DNA of 64,000 bases from Microbacterium sp. Leaf288 (GCF_001422925.1 NZ_LMNI01000015.1:45390-109389); one strand, 5' to 3'. Numbered from the stretch's first letter, positions 6,819 through 15,678 are shown. Notes: generated from the sequence alone by a model not told the origin. A program made the numbers and translations.

Positions 6819-9344
6819 TTACGCGTTCGCAGCGAGATCCGGCGTCGCGGTGATCTCGCCGTTGTGGACGACGCCGACGGCGACCTTGTCGCCGCGCGGG
6901 CCGTGCTCGAAGACGAACTCGCCGTTCTGCGCGTCGACCTTCACGTGGTCGCCCGCATCGAGCTCGCCGTGCAGGATCTTCTCCGACAGACGGTCTTCGA
7001 CCTCGCGCTGCATGGCGCGGCGGAGGGGACGGGCGCCGAGCGCGGGGTCGAAGCCGATCTCGATGAGCTTGTCCTTCGCGGCATCCGTCAGCTCGATCGT
7101 CATGTCACGATCCAGCAGACGCTCACCGAGACGCTTGGTGAACAGGCCCACGATCTGGCGCAGCTCGTCCTTATCGAGCTGCGGGAAGACGATGATGTCG
7201 TCGACGCGGTTGAGGAACTCGGGCTTGAAGTTGCGCTTCAGCTCCTCGTTGACCTTGCCCTTCATGCGCTCGTAGGTCGTGCCGCTGTTGCCCTCGACCT
7301 GGAAGCCCACGGGGCCACCGGCGATCGCCGACGAACCGAGGTTCGTCGTCATGATGATCACCGTGTTCTTGAAGTCGATGACGCGGCCCTGACCGTCGGT
7401 CAGGCGACCCTCTTCGAGGATCTGCAGGAGCGAGTTGAAGATGTCGGGGTGGGCCTTCTCGATCTCGTCGAAGAGCACGACCGAGAAGGGCTTGCGGCGC
7501 ACCTTCTCGGTGAGCTGGCCGCCCTCTTCGAACCCGACGAACCCGGGAGGGGCACCGAACAGACGCGAGACGGTGTGCTTCTCACCGAACTCCGACATGT
7601 CGAGCGAGATGAGTGCGTGCTCGTCGTCGAAGAGGAACTCGGCGAGCGCCTTGGCCAGCTCGGTCTTTCCGACGCCCGTGGGGCCGGCGAAGATGAACGA
7701 GCCCGACGGACGCTTCGGGTCCTTGAGGCCCGCGCGCTGGCGGCGGATCGTCTTCGAGAGGGCGGCGATCGCCTCCTCCTGGCCGATGACGCGCTGGTGC
7801 AGCGCCTTCTCCATGAAGACGAGACGGCTCGACTCCTCCTCGGTGAGCTTGAACACCGGGATGCCGGTCGCCTGGGCGAGCACCTCGGCGATCAGGCCCT
7901 CGTCGACGACGGCGTGGCTGGCGACGTCACCCGAGCGCCACTGCTTCTCGAGGCGCAGGCGCTCGGCGAGCAGGGACTTCTCCTCGTCGCGCAGCGACGC
8001 GGCCTTCTCGAAGTCCTGGTCCTCGGAGGCGCGCTCCTTGTCTTCGCGCACCTTGGCGATCTTCTCGTCGAACTCGCGCAGCTCCGGCGGGCTGGACAGG
8101 ATCGACAGACGCAGGCGGGCGCCGGCCTCGTCGATCAGGTCGATGGCCTTGTCGGGGAGGAACCGGTCCGAGATGTAGCGGTCGGCGAGGTTCGCCGCCG
8201 CGACGATCGCGCCGTCGGTGATCTGCACCTTGTGGTGCGCCTCGTAGCGGTCGCGCAGCCCCTTGAGGATGTTGATCGCGTGGGGCAGGCTCGGCTCGGC
8301 GACCTGGATCGGCTGGAAGCGACGCTCGAGCGCAGCATCCTTCTCGAAGTGCTTGCGGTACTCGTCGAGCGTGGTCGCGCCGATCGTCTGGAGCTCGCCA
8401 CGCGCGAGGAGCGGCTTGAGGATGGACGCGGCGTCGATCGCTCCCTCGGCGGCACCCGCACCCACGAGGGTGTGGATCTCGTCGATGAAGACGATGATGT
8501 CGCCGCGCGTGCGGATCTCCTTGGTGACCTTCTTCAGTCGCTCCTCGAAGTCACCGCGGTAGCGGGAACCGGCGATGAGCGAGCCGAGGTCGAGCGAGTA
8601 GAGCTGCTTGTCCTTGAGCGTCTCGGGCACGTCGCCCTTGACGATGGCCTGGGCGAGGCCCTCGACGACCGCCGTCTTTCCGACACCGGGCTCGCCGATG
8701 AGGACGGGGTTGTTCTTGGAGCGGCGCGACAGGATCTGCATCACGCGCTCGATCTCCTTCTCGCGCCCGATGACCGGGTCGAGCTTGTTGTCGCGCGCGG
8801 CCTGCGTGAGGTTGCGGCCGAACTGGTCGAGCACCTGCGAGCCGCCCTGCGTCGTGCCCTGGGTCTGCTCGCCGGCGCCGCTTGCGACACCCGCGGGCTC
8901 CTTGCCCTGGTAGCCCGAGAGCAGCTGGATGACCTGCTGGCGCACCTTGTTGAGGTCTGCGCCGAGCTTGACGAGCACCTGGGCGGCCACGCCCTCGCCC
9001 TCGCGGATGAGGCCGAGGAGGATGTGCTCGGTGCCGATGTAGTTGTGACCCAGCTGCAGGGCCTCGCGGAGGCTGAGCTCGAGCACCTTCTTGGCGCGCG
9101 GCGTGAAGGGGATGTGGCCGGTCGGCTGCTGCTGGCCCTGGCCGATGATGTCCTGCACCTGCTCGCGCACGGCGTCGAGCGAGATGCCCAGGCTCTCGAG
9201 CGCCTTGGCGGCGACCCCTTCGCCCTCGTGGATGAGACCGAGCAGGATGTGCTCGGTGCCGATGTAGTTGTGGTTCAGCATCTTCGCCTCTTCCTGGGCG
9301 AGGACGACCACACGACGGGCACGGTCGGTGAATCTCTCGAACAT
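6819..9344 (-). CDS. clpC: ClpC AAA+ unfoldase, ATPase of the Clp protease
   Basis: An 841-residue class I HSP100 protein, the usual ClpC length, which unfolds substrates and feeds them to ClpP in the cytoplasm. Two Clp N-terminal repeats (each with NYIGTEHILLGLI) occupy about residues 1-145. AAA domain 1 has Walker A GEPGVGKT, the coiled middle domain carries a UVR-like stretch near residues 420-460, and AAA domain 2 has GPTGVGKT and the FDEIEKAHPD Walker B. The C-terminal D2-small domain is complete. The start ATG has GGAGGAG upstream. In M. tuberculosis clpC1 lies in the same neighbourhood as lysS and ftsH, as here. Confidence 0.98.
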   Translation of the reverse strand: MFERFTDRARRVVVLAQEEAKMLNHNYIGTEHILLGLIHEGEGVAAKALESLGISLDAVREQVQDIIGQGQQQPTGHIPFTPRAKKVLELSLREALQLGHNYIGTEHILLGLIREGEGVAAQVLVKLGADLNKVRQQVIQLLSGYQGKEPAGVASGAGEQTQGTTQGGSQVLDQFGRNLTQAARDNKLDPVIGREKEIERVMQILSRRSKNNPVLIGEPGVGKTAVVEGLAQAIVKGDVPETLKDKQLYSLDLGSLIAGSRYRGDFEERLKKVTKEIRTRGDIIVFIDEIHTLVGAGAAEGAIDAASILKPLLARGELQTIGATTLDEYRKHFEKDAALERRFQPIQVAEPSLPHAINILKGLRDRYEAHHKVQITDGAIVAAANLADRYISDRFLPDKAIDLIDEAGARLRLSILSSPPELREFDEKIAKVREDKERASEDQDFEKAASLRDEEKSLLAERLRLEKQWRSGDVASHAVVDEGLIAEVLAQATGIPVFKLTEEESSRLVFMEKALHQRVIGQEEAIAALSKTIRRQRAGLKDPKRPSGSFIFAGPTGVGKTELAKALAEFLFDDEHALISLDMSEFGEKHTVSRLFGAPPGFVGFEEGGQLTEKVRRKPFSVVLFDEIEKAHPDIFNSLLQILEEGRLTDGQGRVIDFKNTVIIMTTNLGSSAIAGGPVGFQVEGNSGTTYERMKGKVNEELKRNFKPEFLNRVDDIIVFPQLDKDELRQIVGLFTKRLGERLLDRDMTIELTDAAKDKLIEIGFDPALGARPLRRAMQREVEDRLSEKILHGELDAGDHVKVDAQNGEFVFEHGPRGDKVAVGVVHNGEITATPDLAANA

Positions 9345-9495
9345 CGTTCACTCCTCCAGGGCGGTGTGGGTCTGCTGAGCCCATCTCGCCTTACATCGAG
9401 GGTAGCCAGCGGGTCGGGAGCGCACGGCCGTGTTCGCCGTGGGCATAGCGCTCGCGAAACGGAACGGATGCCTTGCGCCGCAGCATCCATCGGGC

Positions 9496-9527
9496 TTATC
9501 GTTTTTCGATAACAACGTTTATCGATA
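9496..9527. promoter_or_regulatory. AT-rich operator of the DUF2975/Xre operon
   Basis: A perfect inverted repeat TTATCG-TTTTT-CGATAA (9496-9512) is followed 7 bp later by the palindrome TATCGATA (9520-9527), directly before the ribosome-binding site of the gene at 9541. The cluster stands out as AT-rich in a very G+C-rich sequence. The Xre-type protein encoded at the end of this operon is the obvious candidate to bind it. Confidence 0.55.
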
Positions 9528-9540
9528 TGGAGCGAGCGAT

Positions 9541-10284
9541 ATGGATCCACTCTCCGCGAACCTGCTGACGATCGCGGTCCCCGTGGTCGCGGTGGTCGGC
9601 GCCGCGTCGCTGTTCATGGTCCGCCGCAAGCGAGCCGGTGCGAGCGGAGGCCTGAATCGCGCGGAGTCGTGGATCGCGTCGCTCATCGGTGCGGGAGCGA
9701 TGATGAATGCCCTCCTGTGCGCGCTGGCGCTGTGGGGCAACGCCTCCTGGATGTTCACCGTCGAACCCTTCCGCGTCGACGGTCTGCACTACTCCGGAGT
9801 CACCACGCCGGAATCCCTCGAGGGCGTCGACCACGTCGCCGCCGCGGGCTACCAATCCGTCTGGATCGACGTGATGGGACTTCCCGACGGCACGCGATGG
9901 CTCTTCTACATCGAGGAGGGGCTCCCGCTCGCCGCGTCGCTCACGATCAGCATCGTCGTCGCCTGGCTGTCGTTCACCGTGGTGCGGGAGCGCCCGTTCG
10001 CGCGCGCGTTCCCGATCGCGATCGGCGTAGCGTCGATCGCCGTCATGATCGGCGGGCTCGGCTCGCAGTTCGCCGGCGCGCTCGCGCGATCGTCGGTCAT
10101 CGAGTACCTCGGCGCGGACCGACTCGTGAAAGACATCAGCACCGCACCGGCAACCGAGTCGTTCGCGACCTTCTGGGTGAGCCTCGACCTCTCACCCGTC
10201 GGCTGGGCGTTCGGGCTGCTGCTCGTCGCGGCGGCCTTCCAGATCGGAGTCCGCATGCAGAAGGACACGGAGGCCCTGGTCTGA
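9541..10284 (+). CDS. Multi-pass membrane protein of a DUF2975/Xre operon
   Basis: A 247-residue protein with about four hydrophobic segments (near residues 7-24, 40-62, 120-142 and 160-178) and a final one near 220-238. An extracytoplasmic loop of about 50 residues follows the second. The ATG at 9541 has GGAG about 10 nt upstream. I do not recognise a family. It is the first gene of a three-gene set: its stop overlaps the next start (TGATG), so it is probably coupled to the DUF2975-like protein and the small Xre regulator. A sensory or signal-relay membrane role is possible but not shown. Confidence 0.75.
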   Translation: MDPLSANLLTIAVPVVAVVGAASLFMVRRKRAGASGGLNRAESWIASLIGAGAMMNALLCALALWGNASWMFTVEPFRVDGLHYSGVTTPESLEGVDHVAAAGYQSVWIDVMGLPDGTRWLFYIEEGLPLAASLTISIVVAWLSFTVVRERPFARAFPIAIGVASIAVMIGGLGSQFAGALARSSVIEYLGADRLVKDISTAPATESFATFWVSLDLSPVGWAFGLLLVAAAFQIGVRMQKDTEALV

Positions 10285-10892
10285 TGATGACGGAAGCCGC
10301 AACCAAAGGCGCACCCGGCGCACTCGATCTGGTGCTGTACTCGGTCGCCGTCGCAGTCGGCGCGGTCGTCTGGGCTGTGATTCGCATCGCCGCGGTGTTC
10401 GACCCGGCAGGAGTGCCGTTCGCGCTGCCGGTGACCGACACCCCGGTCGACGTGCAGCTCGAGGGTGAGGCGTCGCCTGCTTCGCGGGTGCTCACCCAGG
10501 CCGCGGTACTCGTCCCCGACCTCGACGTCACCGGAATGGTGTTTCTGGTCGTGTCGGCTGTCCTGACGGTGATCGGAACGCTCGTCGTGGTCGGTGCGCT
10601 CATCCGAGTTGCGCTCGCCTTCCGCGCCGGCGACTTCTTCGCCCGCCGGGTGACCCGCGGCCTCACCCTCATCGGCGCGACCGTCTTCGCGACGGCCCTC
10701 CTCGTGATGCTCAGCGACGCGATGGCCCGACGCAGCGCGATGGAAACGCTCGGGCTGGTCTACGAGCCGCTCGGCATGCTCGACCTGGTCGCGTTCGCGC
10801 CGGCGTGGATCGCGGCGATCGTCTTCGGCGTGCTCGCAGGCGCTTTCGCCCACGGCGAGCGGCTCCAGCGCGACGTGCGAGGCCTCGTGTGA
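10284..10892 (+). CDS. DUF2975-like membrane protein
   Basis: A 202-residue membrane protein with four predicted transmembrane segments. Its architecture and the segment FRAGDFFARRVTRGLTLIGAT match DUF2975 proteins, which are commonly encoded directly before a short YozG-type Xre regulator. The start ATG overlaps the previous stop and the stop overlaps the following GTG (GTGA), so all three genes are one coupled unit. Function is unknown; the pairing suggests the membrane protein controls, or is controlled by, the DNA-binding partner. Confidence 0.75.
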   Translation: MMTEAATKGAPGALDLVLYSVAVAVGAVVWAVIRIAAVFDPAGVPFALPVTDTPVDVQLEGEASPASRVLTQAAVLVPDLDVTGMVFLVVSAVLTVIGTLVVVGALIRVALAFRAGDFFARRVTRGLTLIGATVFATALLVMLSDAMARRSAMETLGLVYEPLGMLDLVAFAPAWIAAIVFGVLAGAFAHGERLQRDVRGLV

Positions 10893-11119
10893 CTCCCGCC
10901 GACGACGACGGCCCCTCCGGGGTGCACTGCCGGCTCGACGAGCTGCTCGAGGAGCGCGGCATGACCCTGACACGGCTGTCGGAACTCGTCGGGGTCTCGG
11001 TCGTGAACCTGTCGATCCTCAAGAACGACCGCGCGCGAGCGATCCGCTACTCGACCCTCTCGGCGATCTGCCGAGCGCTCGACTGCGAGATCGGCGACCT
11101 GCTGGTGCGGGCGGATTGA
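10889..11119 (+). CDS. YozG-type Xre-family helix-turn-helix regulator
   Basis: A 76-residue Xre-family DNA-binding protein consisting of little more than the HTH domain: RLDELLEERGMTLTRLSELV, then VNLSILKNDRARAIRYSTLS as the recognition region, then ICRALDCEIGDLLV. The GTG at 10889 overlaps the stop of the DUF2975 gene by 4 bp and gives the size typical of the family; a longer upstream frame has no homology. The AT-rich palindromes at 9496-9527 in front of the operon are its likely target, which would make the operon self-regulated. Confidence 0.85.
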   Translation: MTPADDDGPSGVHCRLDELLEERGMTLTRLSELVGVSVVNLSILKNDRARAIRYSTLSAICRALDCEIGDLLVRAD

Positions 11120-11208
11120 GGATTCCAGCCGCCCACCGCCGCAGCATCCGTCCCCGCTCCGCCCCCGTCCCCCACACCCGTTCTGCCCCGTGCCCCGTCC
11201 CGTCCCGC

Positions 11209-11273
11209 CCGCTCCGCAGTCACTTTCGGTCACTTGACGGTGCAGCGATCGACCCGAAGTGACTGCGGAGCGG
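11209..11273. repeat. Palindromic repeat element, copy D
   Basis: The outer arms CCGCTCCGCAGTCACTT (11209-11225) and AAGTGACTGCGGAGCGG (11257-11273) are a perfect 17-bp inverted repeat around about 31 nt. The element spans the stop codon of the DUF559 gene, so it is both the gene's 3' end and a possible terminator. The same TCCGCAGTCA / TGACTGC ends recur in three copies at 12374-12781. Confidence 0.8.
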
Positions 11274-12272
11274 CGGCAGCGGAGGTCGCCGTCGGCGACG
11301 GGAACGGATTGCCGACCGCACGCGGCGGACGAGGCCCGCCCGCCCGTCGAACACGTCGTTCTTCGTGACACGGATCACGAACCAGCCGGCGCTGGCCAGC
11401 GCCTCGTAGCGAGCGATGTCCTTCGCCCATTGCTCGGGATCGCGAAGATGGTGTTCGCCCTCGTACTCGATGGCGATCCTCAGCTCGGGGTACGCGAGGT
11501 CGACGACTCCGATGAGTCCCCCGATCGAGTCGAACACTGCATGATTCAGGAGTGGCTCGGGCAGACCCGCGTCGACGATGATCAGCCTGCAGCGCGTCTC
11601 CGTTCGCGACGCCGAACGGGTGCGCACACGGGGCAATGCCTCCCTCAACGCCCTGATGCCCACCCTCCGGCCAGACCGCACCGCCGATTCGAGCTCGGAG
11701 AGAGTGCCGAGCGGCTGCGCGTCCCCCGAGAACATCTGCTCGCGGACGACCCCGTCGGCGAGGGCTACGAGGTCGTACTCGTCGCGCACGACCGCCGCCA
11801 GCATCACCCACGTGAATGCGGGACTCGTCAGCGGAACGCCGTGGGTCGCGTGATCGACGACCGCGACGCTTCGCTGCTTCACCTGGTGGCCGAGAACTCC
11901 GTCGTGCCGCGGATGCCGCAGCGGAGCCCGCACCGCGATGTCGAGCATCCGGGGACGACCGAACGCATCGGTCAGGACGCGAGACGGAAGTGGCAGCTCC
12001 CACAACACTGCAGCGGTCACGTGCGAGAAGAACTGATTCGCGGGCATCACCCGCGCGTAGAGGAGGGCACGTTCGCGAATGGCTGCGGTCGCCGCCTCCG
12101 CCTTGGACCGCGTTCCCGGCGACGCGGGGGCTGCGTCGCACACCACGCGGAGCCCGCGGAAGGGGCTGTCGAGGTCGAGAGCCCGCAGCCTCGACCTCGG
12201 GACACCGGCACTCCTCGCCTCCGCGATCGTGAAGACCGTCCCGAGACCGTGTGGAAGCGGCGTTCTGCGCAT
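11220..12272 (-). CDS. DUF559/AbiEi-like protein bordered by palindromic repeats
   Basis: A 350-residue protein. The N-terminus (TVFTIAEARSAGVPRSRLRALDLDSPFRGLRVV) resembles the winged-helix domain of type IV toxin-antitoxin AbiEi antitoxins. The C-terminal third (DLAYPELRIAIEYEGEHHLRDPEQWAKDI, ending FVIRVTKNDV) is a DUF559 / Vsr-like nuclease fold with the E...D/E...K-type spacing. ATG at 12272 is chosen because the N-terminal domain starts there; the open frame continues upstream only through the repeats. No partner toxin gene is adjacent. Its last codons lie inside palindromic repeat D and three more copies follow upstream, so gene and repeats may belong together. Confidence 0.75.
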   Translation of the reverse strand: MRRTPLPHGLGTVFTIAEARSAGVPRSRLRALDLDSPFRGLRVVCDAAPASPGTRSKAEAATAAIRERALLYARVMPANQFFSHVTAAVLWELPLPSRVLTDAFGRPRMLDIAVRAPLRHPRHDGVLGHQVKQRSVAVVDHATHGVPLTSPAFTWVMLAAVVRDEYDLVALADGVVREQMFSGDAQPLGTLSELESAVRSGRRVGIRALREALPRVRTRSASRTETRCRLIIVDAGLPEPLLNHAVFDSIGGLIGVVDLAYPELRIAIEYEGEHHLRDPEQWAKDIARYEALASAGWFVIRVTKNDVFDGRAGLVRRVRSAIRSRRRRRPPLPPLRSHFGSIAAPSSDRK

Positions 12273-12373
12273 GCCGCCCGATCCTGACAACGCGGTCGCT
12301 CGCGGTGGCGCTCGGTTCAGCCTGCTGTGGACAACGGCACCGCCGCTCCTCCTTGGGGAGGAACCAGCGCCTG

Positions 12374-12781
12374 CCGCTCCGCAGTCAGTAAGGGCTGGAC
12401 TCGGGGCCCAGGACGCGCCAAGGGTGACTGCCGAACGAAGGCGCCCGAACGCCGGGGCACGCGGCGCCCGCACGGCGCGGTACGCGGCGCGCGAACGCCG
12501 GGGGACGCGGCGCCCGCACGGCGCGGTACGCGGTGCCCGAACGGCCGGGTACGCAGCGCCCGCCCACGGCGTTCCGCAGTCAGTTAGGGCGGGACTCGAC
12601 GCCGGGAACGCGCCAAAAGTGACTGCCGAACGAAGGCGCCCGAACGCCGGGGTACGCGGCGCCCGCACGGCGCGGTACGCGGTGACCGAACGCCGGGGCA
12701 CGCGGCGCTCGCCCACGGCGTTCCGCAGTCAGTTAGGGCGGAACTCGACGCCGGGAACGCGCCAAGAGTGACTGCGGAGCG
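12374..12781. repeat. Three palindromic elements with interspersed minisatellite
   Basis: Copies A (12374-12437), B (12571-12632) and C (12720-12781) share a unit of about 62 bp that starts TTCCGCAGTCAGTTAGGGCG and ends GTGACTGCGGAGCG, its ends being imperfect inverted repeats. Between them run repeats of the words CGAACGCCGGGG and CGCACGGCGCGGTACGCGG, once duplicated between A and B. The larger period is 197 bp for A-B and 149 bp for B-C. No gene is supported in 12273-12834. Confidence 0.85.
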
Positions 12782-12834
12782 ATGAGCGGGCGGGCGGGTC
12801 GGCGGCAGGCGGGGGCGGGCGGGCGGCTGAGGGG

Positions 12835-12867
12835 TGGACGGATGCTGCGGGCCGCGGCATCCGTCCA
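12835..12867 (-). terminator. Terminator hairpin after the lipoprotein gene
   Basis: The arms TGGACGGATGC and GCATCCGTCCA pair perfectly over 11 bp around an 11-nt loop, starting 8 bp after the stop of the leftward lipoprotein gene. Confidence 0.7.
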
Positions 12868-12875
12868 TCCGGGTG

Positions 12876-13613
12876 TCAGTTGGGGTAGATCGGGATGCGG
12901 ATGTTGTCGAACTCGCCGCCGGTGAGGATCGCGAAGGTCTCGGCGTCCTCGTCTTCGAGGCCGTTGACCGCCGTGACGACGCCGCGCGGGGCCATGTCCA
13001 TGGTGCAGACCTGGTCGGCCGGCGGGGTCACGAAGGTCACGGTGACCTCGGTCGCGCTGGTCGGCTCGGTGTTCTCGATCGTGGGGGCGCACGACGACGA
13101 GCCCCACGACAGGATCACGAACTGGCCGTCGACGTCGGTCCAGCCGGCGCTCGGCAGGTAGTCCGTCTCACCGTCGGCCGCGAGGCCGGCGACGCCCTCG
13201 AGGTCGGTGTCGCCGTGCCAGCCCTCACCGGTCACCTCGATCTCGACGCCCGCCGCCGGGTCGACGCCCTCGGGCACGCCCACGAGGGAGACCCGCGGAA
13301 CAAGGTCCCGCGTGCAGGCGGTGTCGCCCGCCGGCTCGACCAGCGTCACCTTCATGATGCCGTTGTCGTAGGTCGCATCCTCGGCGGTGGGGATGCATGT
13401 CGACGAACCCTGCGTGACGATGCCGATCGTGCGACCGCCGTCGAGCCAGGCCGCGCCGACTTCCTGCTCGTTGCTGTCGTCGCTCTTGTCGGTCGCGGCC
13501 GGCGAGGGGGTGGTGCCGCCGCCGCCGGCGGGGGTCGCGCAGGCGGTCAGGAGTCCTGCGGTGAGCAGCGCCAGGCCGAGCCCGGCGAGCAGTGAACGGG
13601 AGCGAACGGGCAT
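12876..13613 (-). CDS. Secreted lipoprotein of unknown function
   Basis: A 245-residue lipoprotein. The signal peptide ends in the lipobox LLTAC with Cys25 as the lipidated residue, followed by a Gly/Thr/Ser/Pro linker. The mature part contains two similar modules: STCIPT...TLVEPAGDTACTRDLVPR (about 75-115) and SSCAPT...TFVTPPADQVCTMDMAPR (about 175-215). Each has two cysteines that may form a disulphide, pointing to an internal duplication. ATG at 13613 is chosen because AGGAGG stands 6 nt before it. I do not recognise the family; it should sit on the outer face of the membrane. Confidence 0.8.
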   Translation of the reverse strand: MPVRSRSLLAGLGLALLTAGLLTACATPAGGGGTTPSPAATDKSDDSNEQEVGAAWLDGGRTIGIVTQGSSTCIPTAEDATYDNGIMKVTLVEPAGDTACTRDLVPRVSLVGVPEGVDPAAGVEIEVTGEGWHGDTDLEGVAGLAADGETDYLPSAGWTDVDGQFVILSWGSSSCAPTIENTEPTSATEVTVTFVTPPADQVCTMDMAPRGVVTAVNGLEDEDAETFAILTGGEFDNIRIPIYPN

Positions 13614-13738
13614 GAGGGCCTCCTGGAGTTCCGCGGACGCCATCCCCCGCGGCATCCGTCACCCATATCGTGTCGCAAAACGCCCCGGAATCTCAGCACT
13701 CCCATCACGTCGAGGTCACGATCCGCCGGGAGAACGCC

Positions 13739-15205
13739 CTACTGCAGCGCCGAGGTGAGACGCGCGAGATTGTCGAGCACCGTCGAGCGCAGCGGCTGCT
13801 TCTCCCACTCCTCGAGCGTGAGCTCGCGCGAGAGCGAGCGGTACATGTCTTCCACGATGCGCATCTGGCGCACGAACTCCTCGCCGCGCACGAGCATCGA
13901 GATCTCCATGTTGAGACCGAACGAGCGCATGTCCATGTTGCTCGAGCCGACGATGGCGACCTCGTCGTCGATGGTGAGGCTCTTCGTGTGCAGGATGAAC
14001 GGCTTCTTGTACATCCAGATCTTCACGCCCGCGCGCAGCAGCGCCTCGTAGTAGCTGCGCTGCGCGTGGTAGACGATCGCCTGGTCGCCCTCCTCCGACA
14101 CGAAGAGCTCGACATGGATGCCGCGTTGGCACGCTGTCGTGATCGCCAGGAGCATCGCCTCGTCAGGCACGAAATACGGGCTCACCACGATGATCTTGCG
14201 CTGCGCCGCATAGAGCAGCCCGGCGAAGAGCTTGAGATTGTTCTGGAATTCGAAGCCCGGTCCCGAGGGGATGATCTGGCAGTCGAGATCGCCCGGCCCG
14301 CTCGTCACGTCGAACAGGTCGATCTGGTCGGTGAGCACCTCGTCGGTCTCGCTGTACCAGTCGCTCAGGAAGACGGCATTGACGGATGCCACGACCGGGC
14401 CTTGGATGCGCGCCATGAGGTCGACCCAGTGCAGGCCCCGCTTGATGTTCTTGCGCAGGTTGTACGTCGAGGCGGTGACGTTCTGCGAGCCGGTGAACGC
14501 GACGCGGCCGTCGACGACCAGGAGCTTGCGGTGGTTGCGCAGATCGGGCCGCTGGTACTTGCCGCGCAGCGGCTGCACCGGGAGCATGAGGTGCCACTGC
14601 GCGCCCATCCCGGTCAGTCGTTTGAGCGTGCGCTTGTAGAACGGCTTGCCGCGGTTCGCCCAGTGATCGAGCAGCACGCGCACCGTCACGCCGCGCGCCG
14701 CCACCTCTTCGAGCGCGCGGAAGAAGTTGTCGGTCGCCGCATCCGCCTGCAGGATGTAGAACTCGACGTGCACGAACCGCTCGGCTTCGCGGATGGCGTC
14801 CGCCATCGCGTCGAGGCTCTCCTGGTAGTCGGGGATCAGGTGTGCGGCGTTGTCGCCCGCCAGGGGCATCGCACCGAGATTGCGGTTGAGCGTCACGAGC
14901 GACGTGAACCAGCTCGGCGCGTGCGGGCGCAGTGTTCCGAAGTCCAGCGACGCGCTGGTGTCGTGGATGTAGTCGTTGATGCGCTCCTGCTTGCGACGGC
15001 GTTTGCGCGGAAGCCGCGGGTTGCCGATCAGCAGGAACAGGAAGACGCCGATGATCGGGATGAAATAGATGGCGAGCAGCCACGCCATCGCCGCCGTCGG
15101 GCGGCGGTTGCGCGGTACCACGATGATCGCCGTGACGCGGATGACGATGTCGACGATGAAGACGAGCACCACCCACCACGTCGCGTCGAACGTGATGGTG
15201 ATCAT
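13739..15205 (-). CDS. cls: Cardiolipin synthase (phospholipase D family)
   Basis: A 488-residue membrane enzyme that joins two phosphatidylglycerol molecules into cardiolipin. Two N-terminal transmembrane segments (about residues 5-26 and 40-60) precede two PLD domains with HKD motifs: HRKLLVVDGRVAFTGSQN and HTKSLTIDDEVAIVGSSN. The length is typical. I take the ATG at 15205, which places the first membrane segment at the N-terminus and has GAGAGG upstream; a GTG at 15253 would add 16 hydrophilic residues and cannot be ruled out. It stands alone on the minus strand. Confidence 0.93.
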   Translation of the reverse strand: MITITFDATWWVVLVFIVDIVIRVTAIIVVPRNRRPTAAMAWLLAIYFIPIIGVFLFLLIGNPRLPRKRRRKQERINDYIHDTSASLDFGTLRPHAPSWFTSLVTLNRNLGAMPLAGDNAAHLIPDYQESLDAMADAIREAERFVHVEFYILQADAATDNFFRALEEVAARGVTVRVLLDHWANRGKPFYKRTLKRLTGMGAQWHLMLPVQPLRGKYQRPDLRNHRKLLVVDGRVAFTGSQNVTASTYNLRKNIKRGLHWVDLMARIQGPVVASVNAVFLSDWYSETDEVLTDQIDLFDVTSGPGDLDCQIIPSGPGFEFQNNLKLFAGLLYAAQRKIIVVSPYFVPDEAMLLAITTACQRGIHVELFVSEEGDQAIVYHAQRSYYEALLRAGVKIWMYKKPFILHTKSLTIDDEVAIVGSSNMDMRSFGLNMEISMLVRGEEFVRQMRIVEDMYRSLSRELTLEEWEKQPLRSTVLDNLARLTSALQ

Positions 15206-15365
15206 CGAGCGGAGCCTCTCCCCGGCGTCGGGCGGACCGACCGGATCGGACACGCCGATCGAGCGGTGTGCCCCACACTATCGGGGGCGGCGGACGCGGC
15301 CCTCATCCAAGCGAGGTCGGCGCGTGCCGCGCGGGATCGGCGTGCGGCGCCGGCGCCGGCGCCGA

Positions 15366-15560
15366 TCAGGCGTCGGTGGAAGCGGTGCCGGGCGCCACCG
15401 GCGGCAGCCCGCGCTTGGCGCGCTCTTCGGCCTCGATCTTCGCGTAGACACGACGCTCGGTGCGGTCGGCGCGGACGATGCTGCGCAGCACGAAGAAGAA
15501 GATCAGCGACACGAGGACGGTCGGCAGGAGCGTCCAGAGCGCCGCGACCCAGTAATCCAT
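15366..15560 (-). CDS. Small single-pass membrane protein
   Basis: A 64-residue protein with one transmembrane helix (about residues 6-27, LWTLLPTVLVSLIFFFVL) and a charged cytoplasmic tail, RADRTERRVYAKIEAEERAK. The ATG at 15560 is preceded by TATCCT at 7 nt with no ribosome-binding site, matching the leaderless starts elsewhere in the window. It has the look of the small membrane proteins often annotated near cardiolipin synthase or lysS in this family of bacteria. No function can be given. Confidence 0.7.
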   Translation of the reverse strand: MDYWVAALWTLLPTVLVSLIFFFVLRSIVRADRTERRVYAKIEAEERAKRGLPPVAPGTASTDA

Positions 15561-15678
15561 GTCTTCAAGGATACGCCGTGCGGGTATCGCCTCCTCCCCA
15601 GTGCATCTCTTTCGGCCTTGCAGCGGCGGCGCCTGTGGAAACGGCGGTGAGGGCCTCGCGCGTCACGACACTCGTCCC

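Noticed and set aside
6864..9512. An open frame of 882 codons on the plus strand opposite clpC.
   Set aside because: It is antisense to a fully conserved gene, has low-complexity Arg/Leu/Asp-rich translation and no domain; long antisense frames are normal at this G+C content. The same holds for 2198-3748 (antisense of the ligase), 15879-18608, 27008-29731 and 13670-15682.
12374..12781. Possible CRISPR array.
   Set aside because: The repeats are long, spaced at 197 and 149 bp, and the intervening DNA is itself repetitive and not unique spacers. No cas genes are present.
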